NCBI GenBank assembly: GCA_011009095.1
Contig: VTPC01091233.1
Location: 155,427-219,426 of the forward strand
Origin: Ignelater luminosus
Lineage: Eukaryota; Arthropoda; Insecta; Coleoptera; Elateridae
Length of the DNA: 64,000 nucleotides
Reading direction: 5' to 3'
The notes under the pieces are model-generated. The model worked only from the letters and a program-made list of their open reading frames with translations, was not told the DNA's origin and did not search any database. The position numbers and the translations under genes are program-made. Shown in pieces: positions 45,477 through 57,756 of the stretch (positions are counted from its first letter, which is position 1; every line of letters starts with the position of its first letter).

Positions 45477-45700
45477 TTATCATTAGAGAGCGGAAAAATA
45501 AGCAAAATGGTGCAAAATGCTCACTGTATCTTTTAATATATTCTTTCAAAATGTTGGAATTACCCGCTTTATTACTTGTTACGTCTTAAATAGCTCTAGA
45601 AAACAATAAAACTGCAATTTCATAATTCTGAAGAGTGATATTGAAATATACAGTGGGCATTTTGCTTATTTTTCCGCACTCTAATTATCATCATTAAATC
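45477..45700. mobile_element. Two facing ends of the same TA-type repeat family
   Basis: TTAGAGAGCGGAAAAATAAG (45483 on) ending in TCACTG followed by TA at 45527-45528 is the reverse complement of CAGTGGGCATTTTGCTTATT starting at 45651 after TA, which continues into TTTCCGCACTCTAA. The end sequences face each other across 124 bp, so these are two copies, not one element with its own two ends, unless the middle is a solo target. Confidence 0.6.
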
Positions 45701-45944
45701 AGAAACAAACTTGACAGTTCTGAAAGTAACTAAAATACATAAAAGCATTGCCTTCCTGATGTTCAGGCTGTCAATTAATAAATTAATAAACACGATGCCA
45801 TTTATTTCTTTGTTTTCTATTTCTGTCATTTTACTAAAGACAAAATGAGAAGGATAATTGCGACATCATCCCAAAAGAGTAAAAATTCAACTATAGTTAG
45901 ACTTTAGTGGACCTTCTGAACTTTTTACTTAAGTCTTGTGTATA

Positions 45945-47574
45945 CAGTTTGTCTTAGGCTACTAGGTACATAGCCGGTATTGTTGTATATGGTATCCAAG
46001 GTTATGAAATAATCGTTAATAAAACTCGTACTGTAATAAAAACCATAGAAACCAACTAAGAAAATCCATATTAAAAGTATTTTGATAATCTGAGATCATT
46101 TAATAATAAAAACAAAAAATAGGTATTTACAATAAAAAAAAACACCTTTCAAAAATTCTAAATTATTCAACTCTCTCAAAAATACAAAAGTTCCACGATT
46201 TAATTTTACATTTACAATAAATGTTCAAATAAGCCGCCTTCCTGAGCCAAACAATAACCCAGACGATCGTAAAATCCTTGTCTAACATTTCTTAATATTA
46301 AAGGAGTCACAGAGTTAATAGCTTGGATAATCTTTTCTCTGAGCTCGTCCAAGGTATGCGCTCTCGTTTCTTCTTGGCAATAAATAACATTTTTAATATG
46401 CCCCCATAAAAAAAAGTCATTCACTGATAAATCAGGCGACCTTGGCGACCACCTGATCCTTCCTCTACGACTTATTAGGCGGTTAGGAAATGTATTATTT
46501 AAAAATTCCTGTACTTGCGCAGTTTCATGAGCGGGACATCCATCCTGCTGGAACCATATACTTTCCAATCTAATGCCCCTTTGATGAAGCATTGGAATTA
46601 CTTCAGTCTCCAGAAGATTTAAATATCTAATTCCATTTAAATTTTGATTTATAAACAATGGCCCAATAATTGTATCTCCTATAATCCCTGCCCAAACATT
46701 TAACTTTAGAGGATACTGGGTACGATAATCATAATGTTCATGAGTGTTTTGGCAGGACCAGTAACGAACTACAGAAGGGTTGTGACGGCCATTAAGAGGA
46801 AAAGTATATTCGTCAGTAAATAAAATATTGCTGATAAAATTATGCTCTCGATTTGCCATTTCCATACCCGTTTCGCAGAAGTCCATTCTTCTTATTTGAT
46901 CTTCAGGAAATAACTGTTGAGTTTTCTCAATTTTGAAACATTTATAATTATTTTCTTTCAAAATTTTGCAAACAGTATTTTTACTAATGTCTAAAACCTC
47001 ACCAACTTGCCTCAGAGATACAAAATTATTTTCTTCAATTGCAGCACAAACAGCTACTTCTTGATTTTCCTCCTCTTCTGTTTTTTCACGAACAGTTCTA
47101 TTTTTATGAAAATTTGATGAAACGCATCCAAACCTTTCAAAATTCGAAATTATTCTGCTAATGGTTGTAACCGACGGTGGAGGTCGGTTTTCGAATGCAT
47201 TAACGAATAAATTGATTATGTCAAGATAAGAATTTCCCAAGTAATGCCAGTTTACAACTTGTACTTTTTCTGGAATCAAATAAACATCCATGTTTTTGAA
47301 AAACTCAAATAAAAAAATTAATAACAACGATAATAACAAGTAACAAAATTAACCAGTCAAAATTTTCAGATTGACATATCCTCATGATATTATTCTTTTT
47401 TTAATTTGGTCAAGGGTATCTACTAGTTTTGTGATTATTATTAAAACAATTATATTAAATTGCAAGTATCCATTACCCAGACTACGTAAGTATGTAGAAG
47501 CCTCAGATTGTTCCATAACCTTGGATACATATACAACAATAGCGGCTATGTTCCTAGTAGCCTAAGACAAACTG
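45945..47574 (-). mobile_element. DD41D mariner relative, 1.63 kb, looks whole
   Basis: Inverted ends of about 70 bp: the left begins CAGTTTGTCTTAGGCTACTA, the right begins CAGTTTGTCTTAGGCTACTA on the other strand, continuing with few mismatches through the TATGGTATCCAAGG-type block. TA lies outside both ends (45943-45944 and 47575-47576). One open transposase gene fills the centre. The near-identity of the ends and the open frame suggest a recent insertion. Confidence 0.92.
46212..47291 (-). CDS. DD41D transposase, open reading frame
   Basis: 359 residues from MDVYLIPEKVQVVNW; the frame is open 16 codons further upstream, but that stretch is hydrophobic and unlike the family. Parts: N-terminal helix-turn-helix (VQVVNWHYLGNSYLDIINLF, SRIISNFERFG); second helix-turn-helix (LRQVGEVLDISKNTVCKIL); catalytic core with FTDEYTFPLNG (first D), WFQQDGCPAHET (second D) and SPDLSVNDFFLWGHIKN (third D). 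I count 41 residues between the second and third D. It would cut and paste DNA at TA sites. No stop or frameshift is visible. Relatives in the window are the broken copies at 13.5 and 11.4 kb. Confidence 0.92.
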   Translation of the reverse strand: MDVYLIPEKVQVVNWHYLGNSYLDIINLFVNAFENRPPPSVTTISRIISNFERFGCVSSNFHKNRTVREKTEEEENQEVAVCAAIEENNFVSLRQVGEVLDISKNTVCKILKENNYKCFKIEKTQQLFPEDQIRRMDFCETGMEMANREHNFISNILFTDEYTFPLNGRHNPSVVRYWSCQNTHEHYDYRTQYPLKLNVWAGIIGDTIIGPLFINQNLNGIRYLNLLETEVIPMLHQRGIRLESIWFQQDGCPAHETAQVQEFLNNTFPNRLISRRGRIRWSPRSPDLSVNDFFLWGHIKNVIYCQEETRAHTLDELREKIIQAINSVTPLILRNVRQGFYDRLGYCLAQEGGLFEHLL

Positions 47575-48868
47575 TATGTAGTAGGAAACACTGCTAATAT
47601 GATTATGAAAATATAAAACAATACATTTAAGTTTCTATTTAAGAACTTGTTTGTTTTTCAAAATTAACAAAATGAAGTATGAATAATAAGCTAAATTTAA
47701 GTTTTATTTCTAGCTTGAAGTTATATTTTTGTTTATAATAAACATTCAATGTATTTTTATGCTTAACACAATTATTTTGAATTTATTCATATCTTTAGAA
47801 TCTGTATTGGTTCATTATTTTAGGATATTACCAATAAGTTACATAAATTGAATTCTCTACAATTATAATTTAAATCACAGTTAAACTGATTATTTTTCAT
47901 TGTTTTTAAAACAATAACATTCATTTTTTTCATTTATAACATCAAAGAGTAATATTGAGAAACCATTTTCTTCATTTTCATCAAGTTTTACAAGCTTAAA
48001 TGTGTTTTAACAAATATATCAAAGGAATTGTGGCTATAAATATCTGACAGAAAAAATATGCAGAAAGGAATTTAAATGCATCACATGTTTCATTCAAAGC
48101 CAACTTTCATGTATGTATTTAGAGCATTCTTTAAATGCTGTTTGTTTTTAAATTAATTAGTTACATAAATACTACATTCTTGCTAGAATGCTTCGTAAAA
48201 AAGGTAAACGGACTAGTTATTGTAAGTGGTTCAGTTAACTTTTTCCAATTTTGTTATTTTTTATAATTTGTTTATAATGTCATCCATTTAAGAAGTATAT
48301 TGTTTTCTAAACATTTTAAAATAATTACGCTTGCATTTCATGGAAATGTAGATATTTGCAATAACATAAAATGTTATTAAGTTTTTCATTTTAAATGCAA
48401 CACCCTGTATATTTTCACATTTCATACTAAAACGTTTCTAAAACTGGCCCTTTACCTTATCTACTAACTCTTTTTTACTAGAATTAACTAGGATTCTGGA
48501 AATGTCTAATCTTGCTTATGTTTCATTTAGGTATAGGTTGACAAATTAAAAGTGGCTCTGACTGATGTTTTAGTTATATTTATTTTTATACTTATTGACA
48601 GGCATTTGTCATTTATTTTAATTTTTGCAGTTAATTAATTTTATGCTTTATTTCTAAATAATCTGCCTTGAACTTTACTTTGATCACATATATTGTAAAT
48701 ATGATTCTACTATACATGGAAGAAATTCATTGTTTTAACTTTTACACATGTCCTGTTACAAGTTTGACATACTTGAACAAAGCTACCCATACTAGAAAAT
48801 AAAATAAATGCAATCTAGTTCACCTGTTTGCTGTAGACTACTTTTGATTTCTTGTCTTTTTAGTATTT

Positions 48869-48962
48869 ATTTTAATATCGAACCCGTTTTGACTAATTGG
48901 CCATCTTCAGCGATATACATCTGAAGATGGCTAATTAGATAAAACCAGTTCAGTATTAAAAT
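48869..48962. repeat. Hairpin with 42-bp arms and 10-base loop
   Basis: The left arm ends GACTAATTGGCCATCTTCAG and the right arm starts CTGAAGATGGCTAATTAGAT; the loop is CGATATACAT. The outer parts (ATTTTAATATCGAAC with GTTCAGTATTAAAAT) also pair. Confidence 0.8.
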
Positions 48963-49990
48963 AATTATTAAAAACACAAGGAAGTACTCTTAATATATTC
49001 AGCACTTATACACCTTGTGCAACATGGATCTACACCACTTTTAATTTGTCGATCAGTGTATTATAAATTTTGTTTGATAATTCTGCTTTCAACGAAAGCT
49101 TTCATCATGTCAAACATCACATTTGAAAAGCCAGCAACAGTTTTATTTTTTATTGGAAATGAAAACGTGTTTTAGGTCTTTTTACTGCTCTGAGTTGAGA
49201 TCAAATTTGAGACTTGCCAGATCTGTTGTCTTTAAAAGATTCTTATGCTTTCTCTAATGTTTCGAATATTTTACATTATGTAAAATATATATCAAATAAA
49301 TTTAAATAGCGCTAATACATTTACGTATATAAAAATAAATAAATAAATAAATTGCTTATACTTCATTCACATTTAGTATACACTATACTATAATTAAATT
49401 ATTTTAAATTATCAGATATGTATTTAAGATAACAAAGTATATTTTTATGATACCTTTGTATTTAATACAAAAAATAAATTCAGTTTATCTTATGTTATCA
49501 ATTATTCCTTTTATACAATAACAAATGCAGAAATCTAGGTGTACAATAGAGTAAATGATGTTAATTTTCTAATTAGTGATATTCATTCATTCATAATATG
49601 AACGAATCTACACTGGTTTTTCCATTTATTCCTAATAAATAAAAAATTGTTTTTATGTCCAAACTGTCTTGTTTATGTACCATTTATTAAATTATACAGT
49701 AACTGATAGTCTTCGTAGCTATAACACTAATCACAGTATATTCATAAATAACAAAGCAAGCTGGTTATTCAAACGAAATACAGTTTATTCAACATAACAT
49801 TAGAAATCTTTGAGTAACTTGAAATCATTATTGTTTCTTAACAACATTAATTTATGAGATAGTTCTGTGCCCATTATAATTACTAAATTGCTTATTGAGC
49901 AAGAAACTATCACTGTAATAAAATTAAATATTTCTAAGGTTACATCGAACAGCCTACAAATTTCTAATTCTTGTGATGAAACACTTTATG

Positions 49991-50124
49991 AACCGGAAAA
50001 GACTTTACATTAATAATATTGTTAAGAATTAAGGAGGACAAGAACTTACATCAAGGTCTTAATGTAAATTTGTGTCTTCCTTAATTTTTAAGAACACTAT
50101 TAATGTAAAAAATTCTTTCCGGTT
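49991..50124. mobile_element. 134-bp hairpin MITE
   Basis: AACCGGAAAAGACTTTACAT at the left pairs with AACCGGAAAGAATTTTTTAC read inward from the right, and the match continues through AATTAAGGA to the middle. Non-coding. Confidence 0.75.
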
Positions 50125-51031
50125 GACAAATACTCCGATCAGAGATGAAACATCACAGTTTTGTTTGCGTTCTATTCTACCACTTTGGTTTCAATTTCAA
50201 GGGAACTATATACTTTTAGATTATAATTTCATTATCTAGCATTATTATTTATAAACATCCTGTAACAGTTTTTTTTTAAATAACTATAGGAAGTACTTGA
50301 CATTTTAGTTAAACTAAAAACTAATTCGTCTTTTTCCTAAAACTGCATATTTCTTTGAAAAGGAACACCAATGCATATATTCTTGCTGTATAACATTCTA
50401 AAACTAGTAAATGCTACTTGCTATATTAAATAAAAATAAATTCCATTAACAAGTTTTTGAAGTTATGAAGTTTCTATTTTCTTATATACACTCAATCTGC
50501 AGAAAAAAAAGCATACAGGTAGTAAATGTAAATTACACGATTCTTTGTTAATGTAAAACCCATTCTACCCATTGCTTAGTAATCTCTCTATTCTAAAAGT
50601 AACAACAATTTTAGCTGTACACTTTTTTATTGCAAACAGAAGTATTTATATTGCATCTTGATTCTTTTTTAAAGTTATTGGCACACATTACTGTAAATTA
50701 TTCATATTTGCTTTAGAAAATAATATAAATTGCTTTTAATCAATATTTAAAAACAAATATAAAATTTATATGCACATTCTTATGCTGCGCATTGTTGATT
50801 GCTTATTAATTATAAATATTGTATAAATTGTATTCGATACATATATAAATTAATCTCAAATAAATAACATAGGTACCTCTGTATAAAATGCCAATCAAAA
50901 ATATATTATCTCTTTTAAGTAGAATAAAATAAAAATATCAACAAATAAAATTGTAAAATTAAACAGATGAGGAATGATCTTTACTAGTTGTTTGTTTTTC
51001 CTAACTTGTATACTATAAAAACTAATAAAAA

Positions 51032-54000
51032 TTATTTTTGTGGAATAAAACCAAAGTTAATTCTTAATTGTTCTAAAAATACAAAGGTTAAAATAGTTTG
51101 AGGTGCAAGCCTCACAAATGCAGGAACATAACCTTTAAAGAAACCGAGAGGTCCTAACTTAGCGGTATACATGATAAGATCCAACATTCCTTTAAATTCA
51201 CCAGGTTTAGCATTCATGGCTCTAGTTTTTAATACATCTAATGGTTGCGTAAGAGTTGTAGCAATTGCACCCTGAAGAAACAAGCAAAATCTTGAATTAA
51301 AGTGTTTCTATAAAATACAATTATCAAAAATACTTACTGCAGTAAGACTAGACAGAAAATGTGTTAATAAATTATCATGGAAGTATCCAGAGCCTAATAA
51401 AAGTAATTTAACTTGGTCATAAAATGATAATTGTCCAATTGTCATAAATACAGCTCTTGAAGTGGCTGTACTTGCTCCAGAAAATAATCGCACTACTCCT
51501 TCTTCACGATAAACCCTCCATATTCCATCAAATGCATGTTTATAACTAAAAATTAAATTCTCTTTGAAGTTTAATATTCCATGGCAAAATATTTTTACAT
51601 GTTCTCTCTCTGTTTGTTAGACATCAATGAAGTTCAATTGTTTTATTGAGTATAAAAGTTCAAATAAACAACTGCGTCTAACACAGATCTTTTAAGGATT
51701 AATTTATTATTGTGAACTAGTGGAGTTGCTTTGTGCACCCTCTGAGATGCATTTTTTCATATTCTTTACAGAGCAATGGGAATATACATATACTATGCTG
51801 TGATTGATCCACGTAAATAAGTGAAATGTATCTATACAACTTGATTGGACACACTCGTGTAGCAGAGAATGTGGTCTTGCATTCTTGGTATATTATAGTT
51901 GCTTTCAATCTATTTGCAGGTTAGTTATGAAGAACATACATGACTGTGCAACTCAAGATGGTAAGAACAACATGATAGGCATAATGAAATAAGAAAAACA
52001 TAAACTATGATTGTGTGCAGTATAAATAAAATAAAGTCCACTATATCTAAACACCTGCCTTAGTTTGGGCATTGACTGGGACAACATATGAGAATGCATA
52101 GTGGTGATAATGTAATGTGGTATATTGGTAATGCCATCATATACAATATAAAAGTGTGACGTGATATAAGTGGAGTGTAACCATACAATATGAAAAACGT
52201 AAAGTGCATATGTGTATAAAATAAACATGAAACATTACTTTTACTGTGCACAACATAAAAGAGTGCAATTGTGTGCTACTGATCCATCTATCTGATTTAT
52301 CTGTGGCATGATCTCATTAAACATATTTTTATAGCCTTTTCTATGTACTACTAAAATATAATATTGCAATCCAAGTGTTATAAATTACATTTAATAAGTG
52401 ATTGTATGAAAATAATAACAGACAAAAAATAGTGTATACAGTGTATCAACATTTCGATGCTCACTATTGGGATCTCGGAAATTGTACGAGATACGAAGTT
52501 GGTTAAATTAGAAAAGTTTTGGCTATTTTGGAGATCAGATTACTTATGCTTTTGTTTTCTCAAAAAAATTCACAGCTTACTAGATATTTACTAAAAAGCA
52601 ATTATCTTATTTTTTATTAAAGTGAAATATCACAGGAACGAGCAAACATAGAAAAGAACAGCAAAGAGGGTGTTTTAGAGAAATACAAAAAATTTATTTT
52701 CGAAATTGTCTTTTGTTTTACTTCGGCGGTGAAACGTAAATCCAAATTTTTTCTAATGGAACATCGACTTGATTTTCATATTACTGAACTACATGCCTTC
52801 AATACTTTTCAGTGATGCATGGTTTGACATAGCTATTCTTTTGTTTTACCGAGTTATGAAGTACAAATCATTTTTCATCATAGTGTGCCATGACATCTAA
52901 CACACAAAGTCGTGGAGTTTTATCAAAGAAATTCATTTGTTATGCAAAAATTGCTAAAGCAAAATAAATACGCTTTTAGGGGCATTAACTGCTTATTTGA
53001 TGCTATCTGTGAATGCTCAGTAAAGTATCTTAAAAGCGTCTTTTGTTTTGTTTTAACAATTGTTACATAACAAATGTAATTTATCTGACAAAAATCAATG
53101 ATTTTCATATGTTTAAAGCCATGGCACACTAAGTGGAAAATGCTTTTTATTAAAAAAAAAATAAGATAATTTCGTTTTTAGCAAATATCTAGCAAGCCGT
53201 GAACTTTTTTGAAAAAACAAAGGCATAAGTAAACTGATCTCCAAAATAGCCAAAACTTTTCTAATTTAACCGACTTCGTATCCCTCACAATTTCCAAGAT
53301 CCCAATAGTGAGTATCGAAATGTGGACACACTGTATATACATGCCGGGAGCTGGTATTTTGCATGTGAGCAATTTTGACCTAACGGAACAGATCATATCA
53401 CTCTTAGTCTATCCTATTTGTAGCTCCTGCTGGGAAGGATAGAAAAAAAAGAATACAATAATAGTCCACTTGAAGTGACCTGTCTGAATGAATCACCAAT
53501 AAATGTAGGTCTGCAAGGAGATAGCTTATCTTGTAAGGGTTTTTTACTTACAATTTAAAGTCTAATAAAAATCTTTCTATTTCTGTTTTAATTTTTTGCT
53601 GAGCACAACACATCTTATCTTTAGCAATTGACCTTTTGATTTCACCCTGTGTAGTAACTTATTTAGCAGCTATCACATTACATAAATGAAATATTCGCAG
53701 TATCAACTTCATTAAAATAATAAAGCAAAAAAAACTTACTTTCTACGTTTTTCTATTGGTAATTTGATATCATTCTGCATTCTAACGTTAACCATATCAG
53801 CAGGTGTACCAATAAAACCACCTGCTGCTCCTGCAGCACCAGCCATTAGTACTTTTGTACCAAACCCAGCTTCATTGCCCGATGATTGCACAGTTTGTTT
53901 TGCTACTTCATAAATGCCAAATCGTGTTGTTGAATAAGTTAGTTGTCTCATTAATGATGCTGATAGGCCATTATATAGCGCAATAATACCTACATGAAAC

Positions 54001-54435
54001 GTACTATTATATTTCATCATAAAACTCTTTCATTATTTTTTTAGATTGATGAATAATAATAAAAATCTATAAGAAATTTCTAAAGTAAATACTAAGTAAT
54101 TTTTTATTTATTTATTAAACACTTATAAATTTATCTTTAGGAATAAGGTACTTTGGAGCATTTTTATACGTCATGTCTGGTTTAAAGTTTTGTACTAATT
54201 TGGCTAATTTTAATAAAAATGCTAACAATAAGTATAATCTTCAGACAAAAAAAAATTATATAATACCTTGTTGTTTAATAATATTAGTTGTTAAACGTAT
54301 TACTGATAGTTTCCCTTCTTGTTGAGTTTGTAAATGAACCTTAAGTAAGTCTAAGGGATGTGTGACGCATGCAGCACCTGCAGATGCCAACCCACCAAAG
54401 TACCATCGTGATAATTTTTTTTCGTGATCTCCCAT
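51032..54435 (-). CDS. Dic1: Mitochondrial dicarboxylate carrier (SLC25A10 type)
   Basis: Four coding exons (54435-54267, 53989-53740, 51545-51338, 51271-51032) in consistent phase give 288 residues, the usual size. Three carrier repeats are visible by their signatures: THPLDLLKVHLQTQ in the first, GTPADMVNVRMQND in the second, TQPLDVLKTRAMNA in the third. NGLSASLMRQLTYSTTRFG and SRAVFMTIGQLSFYDQ are typical of the dicarboxylate branch rather than oxoglutarate or UCP branches. It exchanges malate or succinate for phosphate across the inner mitochondrial membrane. An acceptor (CTCTTTTTAG) just before the ATG shows a 5' untranslated exon upstream. The 2.2-kb intron between the second and third coding exons holds a MITE. 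Confidence 0.94.
52439..53333. mobile_element. Foldback MITE, 895 bp, in the carrier intron
   Basis: Ends of about 170 bp are inverted (52439-52612 with 53160-53333): CAGTGTATCAACATTTCGAT on the left, CAGTGTGTCCACATTTCGAT on the right. TA flanks both. The centre is a second inverted pair (CATTTGTTATGCAAAAATTG near 52937 with CATTTGTTATGTAACAATTG read from 53077). The left arm has about 290 bp that the right arm lacks. No transposase. A partial relative lies at 31885-32303. Confidence 0.85.
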
Positions 54436-55473
54436 TGCTAAAAAGAGCAGAATAAATTTTAATGAGAAACCATCAATCACTAAAATTAGTTACATTAATG
54501 TTTCACAACCACAAGAAATCTATTAGTAGAACCTGCAGTACGATGCCAAAATCACTTCTAAAATAATTCCTCAATATTTTTTGGACTTACATGAAATGCT
54601 TAACGATTATGATAACCTTGTAATGACATCATGACTTTTTCAATTTGAACTTGTATGGAATAATTAAATTAAAAATGAACTGTTAATAGAATATCTATAA
54701 AAAACATGTGAGTACTGCTTTACTAAGTAACTGTTAATTATTGCGACTGAATGTAAATGTGCATTTTCACTTAGCACATTTATAAGATTCGAATTCGTGT
54801 TTTAGCGCTTAAAATGGAATTTCCACTGTGCCATCTACATTACAATGTAGTAAGCTCGACTTTGTCGGAGGTTATGCTCAAAATTTGAATTTATTTGGGA
54901 AAATTTTAAGATTTATAATCACATTATTTAAAAAAAAAAATAATTTACTTACGTGTTACGTATTCTAGTTAATATAGACCACTAAAGAAAATATTATTGT
55001 TGGGTAAGTAGACTATATTCAATTTTATCTTATACAATCACCACCATGCCTCACATAAATTAGGTTATTAATCGATGACTAGTGGTTTTTAATGTAAATA
55101 TTACACAATTATACGAGTTTTCATTTCTTCAAGGTTGTTTAGAGTACAATTCGGTTTACAAATTATATATAAAAGTAAAGAAAACCACTAAATTCTTGTA
55201 AATCAATAAAAAAATGTTTTAGTCCATAGTTAATATATTATAGGAATGTATAATGATACTTTTCGTTTCTTCCGTTTTAAATAAAGATGTTATATCACAG
55301 ATAATCTACTAAATAGATACATATCTTTTTCCTTCTTTGATTAATTGATGTGTGAACGACACTTCACTGATTAGTAGATTTGTAGTGTAAGGGCGGTGTT
55401 ACACTGGACTTTGGTCACACGCGCTTTTTGTTTCAGGCAGTGCCGCATCGTCTTCGTTACTATTGTAGCAGAT
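54436..55473. promoter_or_regulatory. Shared upstream region of the carrier (-) and ELP6 (+)
   Basis: About 1.0 kb between divergent start codons. It includes a 5' untranslated exon of the carrier that I cannot delimit, and GC-richer sequence at 55390-55470 just before the ELP6 start. No core promoter motif was placed. Confidence 0.45.
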
Positions 55474-56259
55474 ATGGCAACTATAAATAAAAATAAACTC
55501 CTCAATACCCTTAAACCTAAATCTACAGAGAAAGTAATTACCATTAGAGAAAATGGACTTGCTGATGCTAATTTTATAATAACCAATTTAATGTTAGATA
55601 TTTTTTCTGAAAAGGCCAATAAAATGTGTCTTGTTATTATGCATAATACAGTGGGACATTATCATAACGTTGGAAAAAGAATAGGATATGATTTATTGTC
55701 AAAAATTAGAGATGGATATGTTACCACTATTGAACCACTCAAATCATTATATGAACAACTAGGAAGTGCTGATGCAAATGATATTACTTATCTTTCTGCC
55801 AACAAAGAAGATATTGTCAAGAGACTATTTTTAGATATAAAGTGTAAAATTGATAGTTTCTTAAAAGATGAAGCAGTTGGCAAAGTTTATCTAATAATTG
55901 ATGATGTAAGTCATTTATTAGATTTAGGTATAGATGTAAAATATGTAATTGCATTTTTAAAATATTGCATAGCTTTAACTACTAATAGGCAAGTGTATAT
56001 TATAGTAAATTGTCATATCTCTCCTTCTAATATACACGATGAAATAATTTCAAATTCGCTTACCCATGTAAGTGATTTAAATATTGAGGTTTCAAATCTG
56101 AAAACAGGTGTAAGTCGAGATGTAAGTGGAATTTTGAAAGTAGTTAGGCATGAACAAAACATGCCACAGTTGAGCGAAAATATTTACCATTATAAGGCAT
56201 ATGATCGGGAGATTAAGGTTTTTGCACCAGGTGAATCTGTATTTAATTTACGTAAATAA
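55474..56259 (+). CDS. Elp6: Elongator complex protein 6
   Basis: A single exon of 261 residues, starting MATINKNKLLNTLKP. The frame is open 26 codons further upstream, but ATG 55474 gives the usual N-terminus. RecA-like fold as in the Elp4-6 group: beta strands MCLVIMHNTVGHYHNVGKR and VYLIIDDVSHLLDLGIDVKY, then QVYIIVNCHIS, and a C-terminal IKVFAPGESVFNLR. Elp4, 5 and 6 form the hexameric part of Elongator, which modifies wobble uridines of tRNA. A likely polyadenylation signal (AATAAA within TAATAAATTC) is about 50 bp after the stop. No intron, unlike the other host genes here. Confidence 0.88.
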   Translation: MATINKNKLLNTLKPKSTEKVITIRENGLADANFIITNLMLDIFSEKANKMCLVIMHNTVGHYHNVGKRIGYDLLSKIRDGYVTTIEPLKSLYEQLGSADANDITYLSANKEDIVKRLFLDIKCKIDSFLKDEAVGKVYLIIDDVSHLLDLGIDVKYVIAFLKYCIALTTNRQVYIIVNCHISPSNIHDEIISNSLTHVSDLNIEVSNLKTGVSRDVSGILKVVRHEQNMPQLSENIYHYKAYDREIKVFAPGESVFNLRK

Positions 56260-57756
56260 CTCTTAAATTATTTTATGTAATGTGTATCATGTATGTATCT
56301 ATAATGTAAATAATAAATTCATCTTTGGATATTGTCCTCTAGTTTAATTATTTCTATGCTTAAAATGTATATTGCTTTAATTTTTTATTAGGCACTCTTG
56401 TGTTAATTTAATGTTTGTTATGGTTCATTACTTTGTGTTACTATTTTATTATCATCAATTACTGAGACTTGAAGAGTATCAGCAAGCATTATTCTGAATA
56501 ACATGTTTCTGATATTAGTAATGCTACTTATGTTTCTCTTTTATTGATTTATATTACCCTTAATAATTTCACGTTTGATCGTTTAATAAGCACGCACGTT
56601 GATGGCGTTCTACTAAAACTGAACACATTATTTTAAATTATTAATAAAAGGAATAAATACTTGGAAAATATATTGAAAGTGTTAATTTAAAAAGTGAAAA
56701 AACTGTGAGGAGATTGATCATTGTATTATACTTTGGTTATTGATACAATTTACCTTTCTTGTTTTAGTTATACAGGGTGTTCTGCAGTGAACATACAGTC
56801 ATGCACATATTTTACAGGGGATTCTTAAATCGATCAAGTACCCCACGAAATAGATCCAAGAACAACGTTTTCTGCTAAATAAAGTACAAATTATCAAAAT
56901 GACTTAATATTTTATTTAAAAACTTAATGGTCGCTTACATTTCTGATTCTACTCAATGACAACGTCCTAACAGATTTTTTTTAATAGACTGCACAAGTGC
57001 TGAGGTCACGCTCTCTTACTACGTTCCAAACAAAACATTTTCCTGTGTTAGATTGCCATAAGAAAAATTTCGAATCTATAAAAAACAGTGTTTATTGTGT
57101 TTCAGCTAATATATAAATTGTATTGGTAAGTAATTATAGTTTATTTAATACTCTCTAGCAATACCCATTTGACTAGGTTTTGAATATACATTAATCCTCC
57201 TTTCTCATTAAAACGTGATTCATAGCTTATCATTAAACGATGGCAAACAGATCATTCTAACTTACCTGTGTAGTAAGATTAAATAAAATACGATTAAAAC
57301 GTTTTTCTAGAAGTTTAAAAGTGTTTGGAAAGTGGCAACCATGGTAACCAACAAAAGTAACGTAACACTTGCGTGGTCAATTATCTTACAGACTGTAGAA
57401 ACAATTGTGTCATTCGACAGTGGCACTTTGATCTTTTGTGTTTCTGGTTTTGGTTCTGCGCACGCCAAATTGTAGATCATGCGCATGTAGGAGAGGTTCT
57501 TTTTTTGTGAAATCTAGAAAAGCTATAACCACTGTTATAATCTGAATTGTTCAAACATCCAGGAATAAAACAATTTTTGGAAACTAAGCTTATATTAACA
57601 ATTCTTTTTAAGAGCACAATTTCATTCAATACACATAATCTATGAGGTTATGGTCGTTATCATGCTACGAAATGCACGTGTTTTTAATCCATCTTACTTC
57701 TGTACAGAAAATGATAATCTGCGCCTGCGCATAGATTGCGAGTTTCTTGAATTTAC
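56260..57756. other. Intergenic with one transposon end
   Basis: CAGGGTGTTCTGCAGTGAAC starts at 56773 after TA and goes on to ACAGGGGATTCTTAAATCGA; it resembles the end of the element at 13264 but has no paired end nearby. The rest is AT-rich and non-coding, up to the LTR at 57757. Confidence 0.4.

Larger units (their letters stand above)
47575..51031. other. Intergenic, two hairpins, otherwise nothing recognised
   Basis: AT-rich. An unpaired transposon end (AACACCCTGTATATT) is at about 48401. Hairpins at 48869-48962 and 49991-50124 are listed separately. The last few hundred bases are probably the 3' UTR of the dicarboxylate carrier. Confidence 0.4.
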
